Origin: Diadophis punctatus similis
Lineage: Eukaryota > Chordata > Lepidosauria > Squamata > Dipsadidae
Assembly (NCBI GenBank): GCA_023053685.1
Contig: JALIGW010000002.1
Location: forward strand, 41,483,220 to 41,547,219
Length of the DNA stretch: 64,000 nucleotides
Direction: 5' to 3'
Position 1 is the stretch's first letter; the number at the start of each line of letters is the position of its first letter. Positions 50,414 through 62,973 of the stretch are shown here, in pieces. The position numbers and the translations under genes were made by a program. The notes under the pieces were generated by a model that ran no database searches, was not told where the DNA came from, and saw nothing but the letters and a program-made list of their open reading frames with translations.

Positions 50414-51301
50414 AGAACCCTTTTTCAAGGATGAGTGTTACAAAAACTCAAGCAGCCTCGCCTCCCCCTTGTCCCCCTCCTCTTTTAAATGACTGCGCAC
50501 CACCAAGAGCAACTTTCCAAGCTGGGGGAGACGCTTTTCCAAGCCAGGGGCAAAAACCCTGCCTGGGGGGAGTGACCTGGGGGAGTGTTGCCCCCTCCCA
50601 GGCAGGGAGTTGCTGATGCGGATCTGCCTTGGCCGCTGGTGCTTTGGCTTCACCGGGTTCTGCTGGACAGCTGGTGAGCAGAGGAACATGTGTGGCTTTG
50701 GTCCCATCACATCGTCCAGGAACTTTTCTGGACCGGGTATGCTGGGGGGGCAGAGGGGTCCGCCTCTGGGGCTTTTTTCAAGCCAGGGGAGACATCCCTG
50801 CCTTGGGGGGGGTGATTTGGGGGGGTGTTGCCCGCCCGTCCTTGCCGCTGCCACTCCCTCACCCTGGCGATGGGGGTTCTCACCCTGCTGCTTCCCTAGC
50901 GGTTGCAGGAGCAGAGGGCCAGGGCTTCCCTCCCTCCCTACTGGAGAAGCTGCCAGTGGGGAGACGAGTTGTCCCAGGAGGACCGGAGGAGAGTGCAGCT
51001 CCTCACTCATGGAGACCATCTGGCCGGGAAGCAGTCGCAGTAAGAGGCGTGCCAGCCGGGAGTGGTAACAGGTGCACTGGCTTGGTACAGGAGGGTTTTG
51101 AGGCCCAAAATGGGGCACAGGGGGTGCATGCACAGGGGGTGCATGCACAGGGGACACATGCATGCACAGTGTGGGGCACCTGCGCAGGGGAGCGTGGGGG
51201 GACGGGTGTACGCATGTGCACATGGGGGTGCACATTGCATTATGGGTGCCGGCACTCACACACTTTTGGCACGCAATGACAAAAAGGTTCCCCAGCCCTG
51301 C
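50414..51301. mobile_element. G-rich hAT MITE, family B (approx. 0.9 kb)
   Basis: The right end is clear: TTTTGGCACGCAATGACAAAAAGGTTCCCCAGCCCTG at 51263-51301 corresponds to the family-B terminus. GAGGCCCAAAATGGGGCA (51101) and the GGTGCATGCACAGGG tandem (51121-51165) match the copy at 58.6 kb. Two related blocks with AAGCCAGGGG...CCCTGCCT (50530-50600 and 50775-50840) suggest internal duplication. The left end is not resolved. ORFs up to 273 codons on both strands follow the GC-rich composition and show no domain. Confidence 0.65.
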
Positions 51302-52733
51302 TCTATTCTATCTAATCATCAAAATCATACGTTCATTTTTTCCTGTTTTACACAAAATGGCCAAAAAGGGTTGAATCCCTTGGGAATTCAAAAGAAACAC
51401 AAAGGTAAAAGCATATCTAATCATGTTCTCCTAATTCTAACATTCATACTCTGTCTTGAATGCCTTGGTTACAAGTTCAGTTTTATTGGAGAAGAGCTTT
51501 TTCTTGTTTGTTTGTTTTGCCTTATTCTTTAATCTAGTTTCAGAAATTCCTTCACAGAGCATCATCTCATAGAAATTTTACTAGGAAACATAAAATATAT
51601 TTTTGTCTTTCATCTCTCACATGGAAAGTGAATTTGTAATCCTTTTGCATATCACTAGAGCACACACACACACAGAGACACAATATTTGAATTAATATAT
51701 TCTCTTGTTTTTACTGCTGAAATATACAAACAGTTATGTCCCTATTGTACATCAGGGGATTATTTAGCCTGAAGAAATAGAGATTTTAATATCTTTATTT
51801 TACAGTTCTAATTATGTACATTAATGAAACTACCATATTATTCAAAGGACTTGCTGAGTTACACATATTGAAAGTGGGTTTATGGAGTTTTCATGACAGG
51901 TTTACAAATTGTGACATTTTGAAAAATATATTAAAATTATAACTTATTCTACTCCGATATTTTAAGGAAGATTTTGCATGAAATTAAATGCTTTATATGC
52001 CATTTATTATGGTGACATTTAGTGAGACAGATTAGTAATACATTGTCATCATAAACATTAGTTATAAAAAAAAGGAAATTACAAATTCAAATAATTTATT
52101 TTATACATCGGAAGATTGTAGGGTGCATTGGTGAGTCAATATAATGTACATTTATATGAAAATGTAATTATTAAAAGTTATCTTTAGTTTCTTACCTACC
52201 AGACAAAACAGTAAAAATGTTACATGTTACACATATTATTTATTTTTCAAAATACTTAGCTTTTATGTGCACTAACAAAAATATTATCTGGGTGTGATAA
52301 AATGAATATGGATTTCAATACTGTGTAGAGAATCAGGGAGATAATCCTGATGGAATAGATAATATGGAATAGATGCTGTATATGCAAAATGGACGGAAAC
52401 CTCTAAGTCTTGGGAAGCAAAATGGCATTTAGAGCAGGATAAAAATCTAATACATAAATAAATATCCCAGAAGAGTTATCTCTTACACTGTTAAATCTAA
52501 GATGTCCTGAAGGAAAGCTGGAGAACACCAGAGTAAGTTGTTGAAGGAATATAAAATTACATGCTGACAACTGGTTATTAAGGAGGAATAATATAGTGGC
52601 ATTCAAGGGGAAGGAGGGGAGAGGTGAAAAAATGAAAATAGTAGCTTTGGCCATGCAATTAAAGTCCATCCCTCTGTGGTACATGCAACTAAAGCTGCCA
52701 TTTTAATTTTTTTGACTCTCCTCAAATGGGTCT
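51302..52733. other. Unassigned AT-rich stretch
   Basis: No recognised feature besides a short (CA)n near 51661. Confidence 0.45.
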
Positions 52734-52741
52734 GCCTAGAG

Positions 52742-53167
52742 CAGTGATGGCGAACCTTTTCCCCCTCAGGTGCCGAAAACGCGTGTGCACGCGCTGTCAC
52801 GCACGTGTGAGTGCCCACACCCATAATTCAATGCCTGGGGAGGGTGAAAACGGCCTCTCCCGCCCCCGCAGAGGCCCTCTGGAAGCCGCAAATGGCCCAT
52901 TTCCCGACTTCCGGTGGGCCTGGTAGGCCCGTTTTTCGCCCTCCCCAGGCTCCAGAGGCTTCCCTGGAGCCTGGGGAGGGTGAAAACACCCCCTCGGAGG
53001 CCCTCTGGAAACCTAAAATGTCCTCACAGAGCCTCCACATGAGCCAAAAATCAGCTGGCCGGCACGCACATGCATGCTGGAGTTGAGCTAGGGCAATGGC
53101 TCGTGTGCCGGCAGATATGGCTCCGCGTGCCACCTGTGGCACGCGTGCCATAGGTTCGCCATCACTG
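52742..53167. mobile_element. hAT MITE, family B (426 bp)
   Basis: Perfect inverted ends CAGTGATGGCGAACC and GGTTCGCCATCACTG, with perfect 8-bp duplication GCCTAGAG (52734-52741 and 53168-53175). An internal direct repeat carries GGGGAGGGTGAAAAC and AGGCCCTCTGGAA twice (52838-52890 and 52972-53010). CpG-rich and well preserved, thus young. Confidence 0.95.
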
Positions 53168-53175
53168 GCCTAGAG

Positions 53176-53740
53176 CATCATGAAACAAACTTGTATCACA
53201 GATCCTACAATCCCTTTTCCTGTTAATGTTGGAGGTCTCAAGACTACACTATTGTAATTCAGTCAGAAACTGTGTTACAATTTCCTCGTGTTTTTGTTAG
53301 ACTTCACACAAATAGAAAAGTTTTATTTCTAGTTGTTTTATTTAAAAACAACCACAGCCCTCAAACACTTTCTCCTAGTTTTTTTTTAAAAAACCTGAAA
53401 ATCCTACTCTTGGCCCTTCTGTTGACATTTCTGTTCATTTCTTTTTTATAACTCTATTTTCTTTTATTTTCATTTGAGTACCGGTATATGCAAACAAAAA
53501 AGTTTGACCCAAGGTTTGCCACCAGACCAAGTGGCTCTCAGTCAATCTTTGCCACTGAATTCTTTAAATTCCTTCAGCCTGCAAATATTTCTCATGTTTT
53601 TTGTACAGATGATCCATAAAAAGTGAAAAGTAGTGGATAAATCCTGATTAGCTGAACAAAAAGAACAGCCAAAGATACTAAACACCAGAGATAGATCATC
53701 TGCTTCCTTACAGATGTTTTTGATTAAGACTCTTATACTC
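53176..53740. other. Unassigned stretch
   Basis: No feature recognised. Confidence 0.45.
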
Positions 53741-54215
53741 TTTTATGATTGGACTGGACCCAATTATTAGAAAGCTTAGAACTACATCGCCTTCAGCACG
53801 ACCTAAGCATAGCTCATAAAATTATCTGCTACAACGTCCTTCCTGTCAACGACTACTTCAGCTTCAACCACAACAATACACGAGCACACAACAGATACAA
53901 ACTCAAAGTGAACCGCTCCAAACTTGACTGTAGAAAATACAACTTTAGCAACAGAGTGGTAAATGCCTGGAACTCACTACCTGACATTGTGGTTTCGTCA
54001 CCAAACCCCCAAAACTTTACCCTTAGACTGTCCACTGTTGACCTCACCCGATTCCTAAGAGGTCAGTAAGGGACGTGCATAAGTGCACCAGCGTGCCTAC
54101 CGTCCCTGTCCTAATGTTCCCTCTTATCAGTACCCATCTTATGTATATAAACAATGTTATATCTATGTATATTACTAACACGTACTTGACAAAAAAAATA
54201 AAAAATAAAAATAAA
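53741..54215 (+). mobile_element. CR1/L3-like LINE 3' end with ORF C-terminus
   Basis: An open frame (53749-54069) encodes the RT C-terminal tail of a non-LTR element: LQHDLSIAHKIICYNVLPV, RAHNRYKLKVNRSKL, FSNRVVNAWNSLPDIVVSS and a natural-looking end FLRGQ. The RVVNxWNSLP block is the usual end of CR1/L2-superfamily ORF2. An A-rich tail (AAAAAAATAAAAAATAAAAA) follows at 54188-54215. It is 5'-truncated but hardly mutated, so it is fairly young. Confidence 0.82.
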
Positions 54216-54317
54216 CAATAAACAAATGGATAGCCGTATTGTAGACAGGAATGGATACAGTCTACAAATAACCATTACTATATGACAAGCATGATAAAAT
54301 TGTATGTTTAGGCTACG

Positions 54318-54450
54318 TATAAGATATAACATACAGTACATACATATACATACATACATACATACACTCACAAATACATACATATACATATTCATATACA
54401 TATTCATACACACACACATATGCATGTATGTATGTATGTATGTATGTATG
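54318..54450. repeat. (CATA)n ... (TATG)n inverted microsatellites
   Basis: CATA units (54330-54415) followed by TATG units (54420-54449) can fold back on each other. Confidence 0.9.
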
Positions 54451-54840
54451 TCCAACTGAATAGGCCAAAAGATTATTTAGAAGAGCATTCAATTTCAATT
54501 GTGGCCATTGAAGACAATTAATGTCAAAGATAACCAGTAATTACAAATCTTCACACATTAAAATTACAAAAATATAACACTCTAACCAATAACACTCCAA
54601 GTAATTTAGCAAAACTAATTAACATGCAATCCTACTTCCTACCAAAATTGCCAATAAAAAAATCAATTCAGTTAAATAAAAATCTACAAAAATAATAAGA
54701 TGTAAAATATTACTTGCCTGGTTGATGATTACATTTTGCCCTCAGGCTATAGCCTCTCTATATATATAAATTATAAATTTATTACATAAATTTATTATAT
54801 AAATTCCAGGGCCGGAAAAAAATAAAGGGCCAATATCCCT
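54451..54840. other. Unassigned AT-rich stretch
   Basis: No feature recognised. Confidence 0.4.
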
Positions 54841-55799
<959 letters not shown>

Positions 55800-56046
55800 T
55801 CCTCACTGCAGCTGTTTATTTATTATATATTTTTTAAACTCTGCCTTTATTGCTTTATAAGTAACTCAAAGTGGAAAACATACATAATACTTCTTTCTCA
55901 TCCTATTTTTCCCTAAGAGAAATTGATTGACCCAAGAACACCAACCTGCTTTTCATGCATGCATTCTAGTCCTCATGAGAGGACTAGAACTATCGATCCC
56001 CTGGTTTCTAGCCTAGTGCCTTAACCACTAGACCAATCAGCTGTTG
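55800..56046 (-). mobile_element. tRNA-derived SINE (GGTTAAGGC head)
   Basis: Minus-strand head GTCTAGTGGTTAAGGCACTA and GGCTAGAAACCAGGGG, then the body to an AT-rich end (AAATAATAAATA-like). It contains a small duplication, TAGTCCTCATGAGAGGACTA, near 55968-55988. Confidence 0.72.
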
Positions 56047-57373
56047 TGAGAGCTGCTATAGTTCAGCAGAGCTACTTCATCTGATCAATTGGCTCTTAAT
56101 CAGCAGCTTTTCCTTGTCATTGTCTTATACATCTTCCTGAAACCAAGAAGCAAAAACAGAAAATCGGTGGTCTGGCTCAGAAAACATCTCACATTTGAAT
56201 CTAAGAGTACTGTGAAGCTATGATGAGCTCATAGCCAATGGAGGAAGGGGCATGGCACTTGAGGCAAAGGCTGGCAGAAATTCCTTTGACTGGCAATTTG
56301 AATTTGTTGGCACCTCAGCTGGAAGAAAATCCACCTGATTCCCATCCATGGTTGATGGGATGGTTGATGACAGACCATCATTTGGGAAGACCATCACCAA
56401 AATCCAATGTGGAAGTGCTCTACAGAGATGAAAAACCTTCCTTTTCAGCTTTCTCTACACATGTTTATCCAGTTTCCCTGAGCAATCTCTTAAAAGTCAC
56501 ATTTTCTTGATATGAAAATAGATCACATTGCCCTCTTCTGCAATAAGTGTTGGAAGCTACCTGGGTTTTCTATATGCTGAGTAACTTTATGTAAAAAAAT
56601 GTAGAATTCAATCCATCCAGCATCGCTGGTAAAGCTTGTGGCATCAAGATTCCAGCAGGTGCTGATTGACAGTAGGTTTCCCCCCCCTCTCTCTGTCCCC
56701 TTTCATGTCTATCAGTAAAACACTTTATTTAATAAAACTTTCCCTCCCCCAGAGTTTCAACAAGAAAAATGTGCAATAGTTCTGCATATGTCCACAATCT
56801 ATCCAGATCTCCTACAGGTGTCACTATGACCACATCATTTGCATTTAATCTAATTACGAGTTTCATCCTCTGATGTAGTTTTAGAGAGCACAAAATCAGC
56901 ACAAATTAGCTTTAAGTGTATAGTTTTCCTTAAGTGACTGCTTCAGGCTCATTGATCAGCCTGCAATTTCTACTCTTGGGGAGGGGGTGCTTTAAAGTTG
57001 ACTGAGATAATTTTATGATCACTTAGATCTGAATGACTGAATGCAAAGGATCACAACCATGGACAAGGCTGATTAGCAAAGCTTTAGTGTCATTGTAGTT
57101 GTTCACAACAGCATGGTTCCCCCCCCCACAACTTCTGGATAGCTTTAAAAAAACTACTACATAAATAAGCTGACAAAGCACAGCTTGGCAGTCTTAAAAG
57201 AACAGCACTGGCTTCTGGTCTGCTGTAGAACATACAGTAATTCAAAGTGCTGGCCTTCACTTTTACTTAGCAATGCTCTAAGATTTCATTCAATCTATAT
57301 TTTCAAGCAAATAGGCCTGATTCATCCTTCTCAGTTAAATGAAGAGAACTGTGCATAATTGGACTTTTGTTTA
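56047..57373. other. Unassigned stretch
   Basis: No recognised gene. The 90-codon frame at 56238 has no domain pattern. Confidence 0.4.
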
Positions 57374-57704
57374 TGTTAGAATATTCATGAACTGGGAGAG
57401 CCCATGTTAACAAGGTCAGCCAATGAATAGGCATAGCAACGGAATCAACCAATGGGAGTTAAACACTTCTGAGTCTGTGCAGAGAATCAAAACTGGAACT
57501 TAAGCTTAAGGCTGGGTGTGGCTCCAGTCTCCACTCTGTACTCTTTGCTGAAATGAAACTAACTGTTCTCTGCTGTCTTTAACTGTTTGAAGAAGAACTC
57601 TCCTTATTGTATTGTAAATTCATCTGTTACTATGTTTATAAAGAAGTTTATGAATCCAGCTGAATCAGTCATCTGTGTGTGCTTCTTGTTTTGATTTTGC
57701 AACA
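57374..57704 (+). mobile_element. Probable LTR (331 bp)
   Basis: TG...CA ends (TGTTAGAATATTC to GATTTTGCAACA) with internal CCAATGAATAG and CCAATGGGAG (CCAAT boxes) and TTTATAAAG near the 3' part. No 5-bp duplication is found (GTTTA left, GACTT right). It may be one LTR of a truncated element. Confidence 0.45.
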
Positions 57705-57866
57705 GACTTTAATAGTTTATATATCTCAACAAATGTTGAGACACATTGCTTGGCCCATAATGTACAAAATGTGTAAAAATGCATATTTTAAAAATTTAAA
57801 AATTCATTTTAATCAGAAGTTTCATATTTTTCCATTCCAAAGTTTGGGTTACCCTAAGTCTTTGTC

Positions 57867-57870
<4 letters not shown>

Positions 57871-57959
<89 letters not shown>

Positions 57960-57969
57960 ATCTATCTAT
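57871..57969. repeat. (ATCT)n microsatellite at a SINE tail
   Basis: About 23 ATCT units directly on the 3' side of the minus-strand Sauria SINE. Confidence 0.97.
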
Positions 57970-58203
57970 TTGTGAGATTTATATACTGCCTCACAGTGCA
58001 AGTACTCTCTAAGCGGTTTACACCAGTAAGCAATATATATTTATATTGCCCCCAACAATCTGGGTCCTAATTTTACCTACCTCGGAAGGATGGAAGGTTG
58101 AGTCAACCTTGAGCCCGTGAGATTTGAACCGCTGACCTGAGGGTCAGAGTCAGCTAAAGTGGCCTGCAGTACCTGCCTCTAACCGCTGTGCCACCTAGGC
58201 TCT
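57970..58203 (-). mobile_element. Sauria-type SINE
   Basis: Minus strand: GAGCCTAGGTGGCACAGCGG (A box), GCGGTTCAAATCTCACGG (B box), CCATCCTTCCGAGGTAGG, and the AACCGCTTAGAGAGTAC / GCAGTATATAAATC tail. Closely similar to the copy at 9.8 kb. Confidence 0.87.
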
Positions 58204-58497
58204 TCTTTCATAGTTGTGTTGTTGTACCAAAAGTGTGTTGAAAATTATGGTCAATATAGGAAGATATAACCCCACTGGGCTGTCTAAACTGAAATAAGGA
58301 AGAGGCGTCTGATATGCATCTGTGCTTTGCAACAGGCAGACTAATCACTTTGAAGCTTTACCTGTTTGCCTACTCCTACAGTGTGCTTTTCTGTTTCCAC
58401 TTTAATTTGTGGTTTTTTTAACTTATTAATCATTTTTAATTAGTTGTCCTTTTGCAAGACATTGAAATTGAAAAGCAAAAAAATTAATGGATATATA

Positions 58498-58500
<3 letters not shown>
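58204..58500. other. Unassigned stretch
   Basis: No feature recognised. Confidence 0.4.

Positions 58501-58546
<46 letters not shown>
58501..58546. repeat. (TG)n microsatellite
   Basis: About 23 TG units, followed by TTTGCTGATAAGTGAAAATA, a sequence also found beside the (CA)n at 55.07 kb. Confidence 0.97.
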
Positions 58547-58550
<4 letters not shown>

Positions 58551-58569
58551 GATAAGTGAAAATAAAGGG

Positions 58570-58809
58570 AAGCGGTCGTGGAAAGAGGAATGCCGGCTTG
58601 GTGCAGGAAGTTTCGAGGCCCAAAATGGGGCATGGGGGGCGGGGTGCATGCGCAGTGCGGGGTGCATGCACAGGGGAAGCATGGGGGCCCCTGCATGCAT
58701 GCACAGGCAGGGGCATGCATTGCATTATGGGTGCCAGCATGTGCGCGTGCTGTTGCACGCACATTCACATACTTTTGGCACAAAACGACAAGAAGGTTTG
58801 CCATCACTG
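58570..58809. mobile_element. hAT MITE, family B, left-truncated
   Basis: Right end AAGGTTTGCCATCACTG at about 58793-58809; interior GAGGCCCAAAATGGGGCATG and CATTGCATTATGGGTGCC as at 51.1-51.3 kb. The left terminus is not found. Confidence 0.78.
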
Positions 58810-58810
58810 T

Positions 58811-59010
58811 CCTATGCCATGTAGGGCTTTAAAGGTCACATGGAGCACCTTGAATTAAACCCATAAGCAGGCTAGCAACCAATGCAGCTTGTGGAGAAGA
58901 GGTATAACATGTTCCTCTAGAAACTCACATAACTCCCTGCACTGCTGCATTTTGTACCAAGTGAAGCTTCCAGATACTTTTGAAGGGCAGCTCACATGTA
59001 CAGCATAATC
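58811..59010 (-). mobile_element. Unassigned LINE-like fragment
   Basis: TAGGGCTTTAAAGGTCACAT, CACCTTGAATTAAACCC, AACCAATGCAGCTTGTGG and TGCTGCATTTTGTACCAAG follow an interspersed repeat pattern common in squamates that I recognise but cannot name with certainty. Confidence 0.5.
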
Positions 59011-59924
59011 TAGCTTTCATTAGTCTGTCACAACAATTTTACTTTTCAATTTGTTTAGTATACATTAAATCTCCAAATAATCATCATAGCTACAATCATA
59101 GTTGAAGAATGTTTGAATTTTAAATACCACTGTGCCTCCAAATCAAATGTAGTGAGCAAAATAAGAATTGGAAGTTCTACTTGCTTGCTAATTTGTTCTG
59201 TTTTTACTAATATTAGTTACATCCATAAAACTTTCAGATGGGGACATCTGGTGGAAAAAATAATTCACTGGCTACGTGCTTTTGATTTTATTTTATTCTT
59301 TAATTTTCCTTGAGTGTATTTTTTAAAAATATGAATTTCGGTATTCCTAAAGGAGAATTTAAATGTAGGCTCTGAACATGTGCATCTCTTGCTTAATTTA
59401 GCAATTTGATACTATAAGGTTATATTCAATTAAGATATCTGCTAAATCTTTCAGGTCTTAGAATTGCTGTAAAGATTGGGTATGTCACTGTGAGAAAGCT
59501 AATATTTGAAGAGTTATTCAGTCATGGATTTCTTTACAGCATAAAACTGTTAGAGATGAATACGTACTGTACAGATAAGATACAGGCCAAATAATATCAA
59601 ATGAGACCACAAGGCCACAGACAGACTTCTTAATCCCCAATGTTCACCAACATGTCCTTTAAATAATCTTTGGAAAGGGATTTGGGTATACTTAGGGCTA
59701 CCATATTGAGGTCGCAAAAATCCAGACAACTTCTAAAAGGCAACAAATAGATACAGTTCTCTGATTAGATCTGCAAATTGCTTTAGATGTACTAACAGGA
59801 TTTCATCTAAATGTATTCTAACATGTACAACTATGGAAACTAATAAATACAAACATGAAATCACTCTAATTGGTAATGTATTTTAAGATACCTAGAGTTC
59901 TGCAAGGATACAGTATGTGTGAAG
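59011..59924. other. Unassigned AT-rich stretch
   Basis: No feature recognised. Confidence 0.45.
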
Positions 59925-60062
59925 TTCTAGACATGATAGTCAGCCAGGTAAGTCACTTTGGGTCAACCACAGTTCAACCTAATCATAGGGTGGTTGTTGG
60001 GAAAAATAGGAGGAAGGAGTGTGAGGTAATGTTCTCAACCTTGAGTTATACAGTATATGAAA
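59925..60062 (+). mobile_element. tRNA-derived SINE fragment (GGTTAAGGC family)
   Basis: CAGCCAGGTAAGTCACTTTG, GGGTGGTTGTTGGGAAAAAT, AGGAGGAAGGAGTGTGAGG and CAACCTTGAGTTAT follow the 3' half of this SINE. The tRNA head is absent. Confidence 0.6.
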
Positions 60063-60254
60063 AGATCGCATAAAAATCTAATAATGAGCAGTGCTAAACT
60101 TTAAGAGTTGGATGGAACACAAGCAGAAAATTCCAGGGCAGGAATTTATTAGATTGGAAGTTGAGGGATGGTGGGGTTATTGTTGCTATTGAAACTCAAT
60201 GTATATTTATGTCACCTCAGTAGGAACAAGAGCTAGAAGATTAGTTCTCTAATT

Positions 60255-60333
60255 CAGAAGTCAGAATACTGGCTAGGGAATTCTGGAAGTTGAAGTCCAC
60301 ACACCTTACCCTTTCCAATTTTGAAAAATACTG
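60255..60333. mobile_element. Small hAT-like MITE (79 bp), doubtful ends
   Basis: The interior GAATTCTGGAAGTTGAAGTC matches the other small MITEs. Right end TTTTGAAAAATACTG; left end diverged, and the flanks match at 5 of 8 positions. Confidence 0.5.
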
Positions 60334-61444
60334 TTCTAACCAGTCTACTAACACGGAAGCAAATATGGTGACAATAAAGCTGCTCAAGGAACCCTCACTC
60401 TTTTGTCTTGTGTTTCACTCTTCTACTGCAGTCATGTGAGAAGTGGAACATGGACAGAAAGAAGTGGGACTTGTATCTTTCCTGCTCTGTCCATAAGAGG
60501 ACTGCTGTTGGCTTAAACTTCAGTGCTAAACAAAGAACCAGAAGGTGATTATTTTCTAGCTGTAGTTGTGTTCTCTATTAAATCAAGAATCTGTGATTAT
60601 GAACTATTAAGGAGGTGATTGATTTGGTCAGCTCCATTCTGTTATAATATAAACAATGTTCCCCCCTCTGAGTTTCATTTAGGGGTTATCACATGCCATC
60701 TACTTTCTGCACAATTGCATAATGGTTATTTCCAAAATATCACACAGCAATACTTCTGTAAAACCATTCACAATAAAAACCACTGGTTTTACTGTGGTTC
60801 TAAGAAAGCCAAAATATTTGGGAGTGGGTGGTGGGTAGGTGAAAGGAAGGCCCTCTTGCTCATCAACACTGCACAGCTCTTAGAATAATTTTGTGGAATG
60901 GTACGTTATTCTCTCTCCAGCCTCCAGATCTGTTAGGATTTATTCCACATATGAGCAACGGTTCTTTTCAGAGAGAAATGTGTAGCATTTATATTCTTGC
61001 GGACTCTGCATGGTGCCTTATGAAATCAACATTATTCAATAGCCTCCTTGGAAATGGCTAGCACACACTGTTTGTTATTACCATGCAAGAGGTCAAAACT
61101 AGTTCAGCCAACTTATCAAAGGTTAAAGCTTTCCTAATCACTTTAAAAGGTTCTAATCCCTGCACAAACTCCTACACGGTTTCTTTGCCCAATTTCTTTC
61201 TCTGAAATACTGTCTGGGGGAAAAAAAATCACTGGAAATAAATTCTAAAGAATGCCTCGTGTCACTTGTTTGAAAAATGAGGAGTTTTCCTTCCTTGAAG
61301 ACTTTAGCAAGCTAAGACTTTTATATTAATAGAGAAAGGGAGAACAAAGCTGAGATTCCAACTATTGTAATCTTACCCAGTATTACAATTGCATTACATA
61401 AGGAGTTGACAAACTAAATCATTTTATAAACTTTAGAAGTAGGG
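60334..61444. other. Unassigned stretch
   Basis: No feature recognised. Confidence 0.45.
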
Positions 61445-61445
61445 T

Positions 61446-61640
61446 TCAGTAGTCCTCGAATAATTGACCACAATTATTGAACCCAAAATTTCCATTGCTA
61501 AGCAAGGCAATGAAGTGAGTTTTACCCCGTTTTATGACCTCTTTTACCACAATAAGCGAAATAAGTGAATCACTTCCGTTGTTAAGTGAATCATGAGAAT
61601 CTGGCTTCCCTCACTAACTTTGCCTGACAGAAGCCAGCTG
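61446..61640 (+). mobile_element. Non-autonomous DNA transposon (TAGTCCTYG family)
   Basis: CAGTAGTCCTCGAATAATTG, CCCAAAATTTCCATTGCTAA, GTTTTACCCCGTTTTATGAC and GAATCTGGCTTCCC are the other end of the family at 11413. The right terminus is lost. Confidence 0.6.
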
Positions 61641-61968
61641 CCTCAGTTATATCATATAGGCAATGCAGTCAGCATTGATGGCATGCTGAACATTTAAAAA
61701 GGAAAGGAAAAAGGAGTGTTTCTGCTAATCTTAGTGGAGTCAAGAAGATTATCTTTGTGATAGTAGGTTGGTATATGATGGTGGAGATGGTAATGGAAAA
61801 ATTTCTCATTCCTTGACTACCCATGCTTTTTTCCCATGCCTTCTGATTAACCAGCCAAGTGGATATTAGTATTCTGGCAAAGACATCTCATCAGTTGAGT
61901 CATATCTTTTATGTGGTAATATAACACATGTTCTCATAGCATAGGGTGCTTGTAACAAATCCCTTAAT
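61641..61968. other. Unassigned stretch
   Basis: No feature recognised. Confidence 0.4.
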
Positions 61969-61976
61969 CCTTAAGG

Positions 61977-62058
61977 CAGAGGTCCTCAAAATGCTGGCTG
62001 GAGAATTCTGGGAGTTGAAGTCCACAAGTCTTAAAGTTGCCAAGTTTGAAGACCTGTG
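61977..62058. mobile_element. Small hAT-like MITE (82 bp)
   Basis: Perfect 8-bp duplication CCTTAAGG (61969-61976 and 62059-62066; itself palindromic). Ends CAGAGGTCCTCAAA and TTTGAAGACCTGTG. Interior GAGAATTCTGGGAGTTGAAG. Confidence 0.85.
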
Positions 62059-62066
62059 CCTTAAGG

Positions 62067-62836
62067 CATTGATTTGAGTTAGGGCTGTTTCCTAAATTAT
62101 CCCCACAGATATAATTGGGATCTGAATGAGTAACCCAGCCTCAATCCTCCATCACCTCTATTGTTATCATTCCACCTTTCTTTCTTTCTTTTAAATACCT
62201 AAAGTAATTTATATAACTTAATAATAAGGGCAAGTAAATAGCATCATCAAACACTGTACAACAAACATGAATGTATATGTAATAAAACAGAAGAGCAGTA
62301 CACTGCTAAAACCACAGATGAAAGATCTATACATGAAAAGTATGAGACTCTTTAGAAACTCTTTGTTCAAAACAGTAAGAGGCTTGTAAGATCTTCATAG
62401 GAAATTTTTCGGTTTCTCAGCACCATTGCTGAAAAGCTATTTCTTGTGTACCTATTTCATCTGACATCATAAAAAGCCTGAAACTGCAGCTAGTGTAAGA
62501 AGAAGGGAGGGAGGGAAAAAGTCACTCCAGGTGCACAGGAGAGAAAATATTTACTGAGCATGGTACAATTGGAATTAATTATTGCATGGGTTTAGAAGAT
62601 TAGAGAAGTACTGGTGCTTTGGAAAAAGAATTCAATTTCAATCTTGAAAAATAGATATTGGGGCACTAAGAGACGTCCTTCTTTTCTAATGCAAAGATGG
62701 TCTACAGATAGTCTCTGAGATAGCATGATCAAAGTCTGAGTGAAGAAGGACCCAGATCAAAGTTTGCTGCTCTGGTGATCGTCCACAACTTGTTATTACA
62801 TAGAGCAGCTTCCTTGGAGGAGCTTTCAAAGGCACC
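62067..62836. other. Unassigned stretch
   Basis: No feature recognised; a short (TTTC)n at 62178-62192. Confidence 0.4.
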
Positions 62837-62844
62837 CTCTATCC

Positions 62845-62965
62845 CAGAGGTCTCCAAACTTGAAGACTTATGGATTTCAACTCCCAGAATACCTGCCATG
62901 CTATCTGGGGAATTATGGGAGTTGGAGTTCACTTGTCTTAAATTTGCCAAATTTGAAGACCCTTG
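62845..62965. mobile_element. Small hAT-like MITE (121 bp)
   Basis: Duplication CTCTATCC (62837-62844) and CTCTAATC (62966-62973), one mismatch. Ends CAGAGGTCTCCAAACTTG and CAAATTTGAAGACCCTTG. The interior is a hairpin of CAACTCCCAGAAT and ATTATGGGAGTTG. Confidence 0.85.
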
Positions 62966-62973
62966 CTCTAATC

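Noticed and set aside
50438..51279. 273- and 216-residue frames on opposite strands
   Set aside because: GC-rich MITE interior with repeated CAT-GCA tandem; overlapping frames on both strands, no domain.
56238..56510. 90-residue frame as a host exon
   Set aside because: No homology pattern recognised and no consistent splice sites.
57871..57969. CRISPR-like array of short direct repeats
   Set aside because: Simple tetranucleotide microsatellite with no spacers; vertebrate context.
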